Assembly (NCBI GenBank): GCA_938009735.1
Contig: CALLIG010000256.1
Location: forward strand, 1-34,081
Reading direction: 5' to 3'
DNA from: an uncultured Flavobacteriaceae bacterium
Lineage (GTDB): Bacteria > Bacteroidota > Bacteroidia > Flavobacteriales > Flavobacteriaceae
Length of the DNA stretch: 34,081 bases
Shown: positions 33,842 to 34,081 of the stretch, one piece after another
Layout of the letters: every line of letters begins with the position of its first letter
How positions within the stretch are numbered: position 1 is the stretch's first letter
Position numbers and translations under genes: made by a program
The notes under the pieces: model-generated
Database searches by the model: none
What the model was told of the DNA's origin: nothing
What the model saw: only the letters and a program-made list of their open reading frames with translations

Positions 33842-34081
33842 CTATGACAAAATACTTTGAATAGCTTTAACCAAAATATCTGCGTCAGTATTGGTAAATG
33901 AAAGTGGTGGCTTTATCTTTATTACATTATCATAAGGGCCGTCGGTGCTCACAAGTATAAATTGCTTTCTTAGTCCATTTTTTATTTTTGATGCTAGTTG
34001 TGTTCCTGGTTTCCCATCGTCATTAAGTATTTCTATCCCTAAGAATAAACCACTTCCTCTAATATCAGCAAGCTCAGAATA
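33842..34081 (-). CDS. Class III aminotransferase, C-terminal fragment (cut by window edge)
   Basis: 79 residues and a TAG stop (33842-33844) on the minus strand; the frame is open to the window edge. Reading from the edge: YSELADIRGSGLFLGIEIL, then FILVSTDGPYDNVIKIKPP, then a helix ending QSILS. The DIRGSGLFLGIE and TDGPYDNVIKIKPPLSF blocks are those of the PLP-dependent class III aminotransferases near AGXT2 and ethanolamine-phosphate phospho-lyase. The active-site lysine lies outside the window. Some flavobacterial relatives carry an extra N-terminal kinase-like domain; whether this one does cannot be seen. Confidence 0.88.
   Translation of the reverse strand, partial: YSELADIRGSGLFLGIEILNDDGKPGTQLASKIKNGLRKQFILVSTDGPYDNVIKIKPPLSFTNTDADILVKAIQSILS

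Noticed and set aside
1-34081. CRISPR array, tRNA/rRNA genes, insertion sequences or prophage
   Set aside because: No regularly spaced direct repeats, no cloverleaf in the intergenic gaps, and no transposase, integrase or phage structural genes were seen.

Overview
The window looks like ordinary chromosome of a marine member of the Bacteroidetes, most likely family Flavobacteriaceae. Reasons: AT-rich DNA with almost no Shine-Dalgarno sequences; several matches to the Bacteroidetes -7 promoter motif TAnnTTTG; lipoproteins with short acidic tails after the lipid cysteine; and typical families (DUF2911, OmpA lipoproteins, secreted M20 and M1 peptidases, a GH16 laminarinase-like lipoprotein). No tRNA, rRNA, CRISPR array, insertion sequence or prophage was seen, and base use appears even throughout.

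Layout. 1-450 is the 3' end of a DUF2911 gene followed by a terminator. 597-1829 is a membrane-anchored serine beta-lactamase-like hydrolase. 1832-6684 is a sugar-use cluster: an AraC regulator diverges from a tightly coupled operon of GH4 NAD-dependent glycosidase, SSS-family sodium symporter and AgaI-like galactosamine-6-phosphate deaminase/isomerase. 6752-8473 has four small genes. 8623-13378 is a leucine operon on the minus strand (leuC, leuD, a LeuA/citramalate-synthase-type gene, leuB) with hairpins in each spacer and a strong terminator. 13475-16228 holds a small membrane protein gene and recG. 16308-19312 is a two-gene unit of M1 aminopeptidase and patatin-like phospholipase. 19388-21179 has a small membrane protein and an SGNH-like lipoprotein.

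21196-25761 is a minus-strand run of a secreted DsrE-like protein, a secreted M20 amidohydrolase, a small membrane protein, a membrane-anchored FMN glutamate-synthase-like protein and a degenerate OmpA paralogue. 25859-29898 carries a UvrD-type helicase, a GH16 lipoprotein and a YciO/Sua5-type protein. 29956-32365 carries an intact OmpA lipoprotein, a family 2 glycosyltransferase and a small nuclease-fold protein. 32392-33393 is holA. The end holds a DoxX-family gene and the C-terminus of a class III aminotransferase.

Most genes are recognisable housekeeping or biosynthesis genes. The best candidate for something undescribed is the AraC/GH4/SSS/AgaI cluster: it suggests use of an alpha-linked amino-sugar glycoside, and its divergent promoter holds repeats that could be the regulator's sites. 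The DsrE/M20/glutamate-synthase-like operon and the degenerate OmpA paralogue come next.
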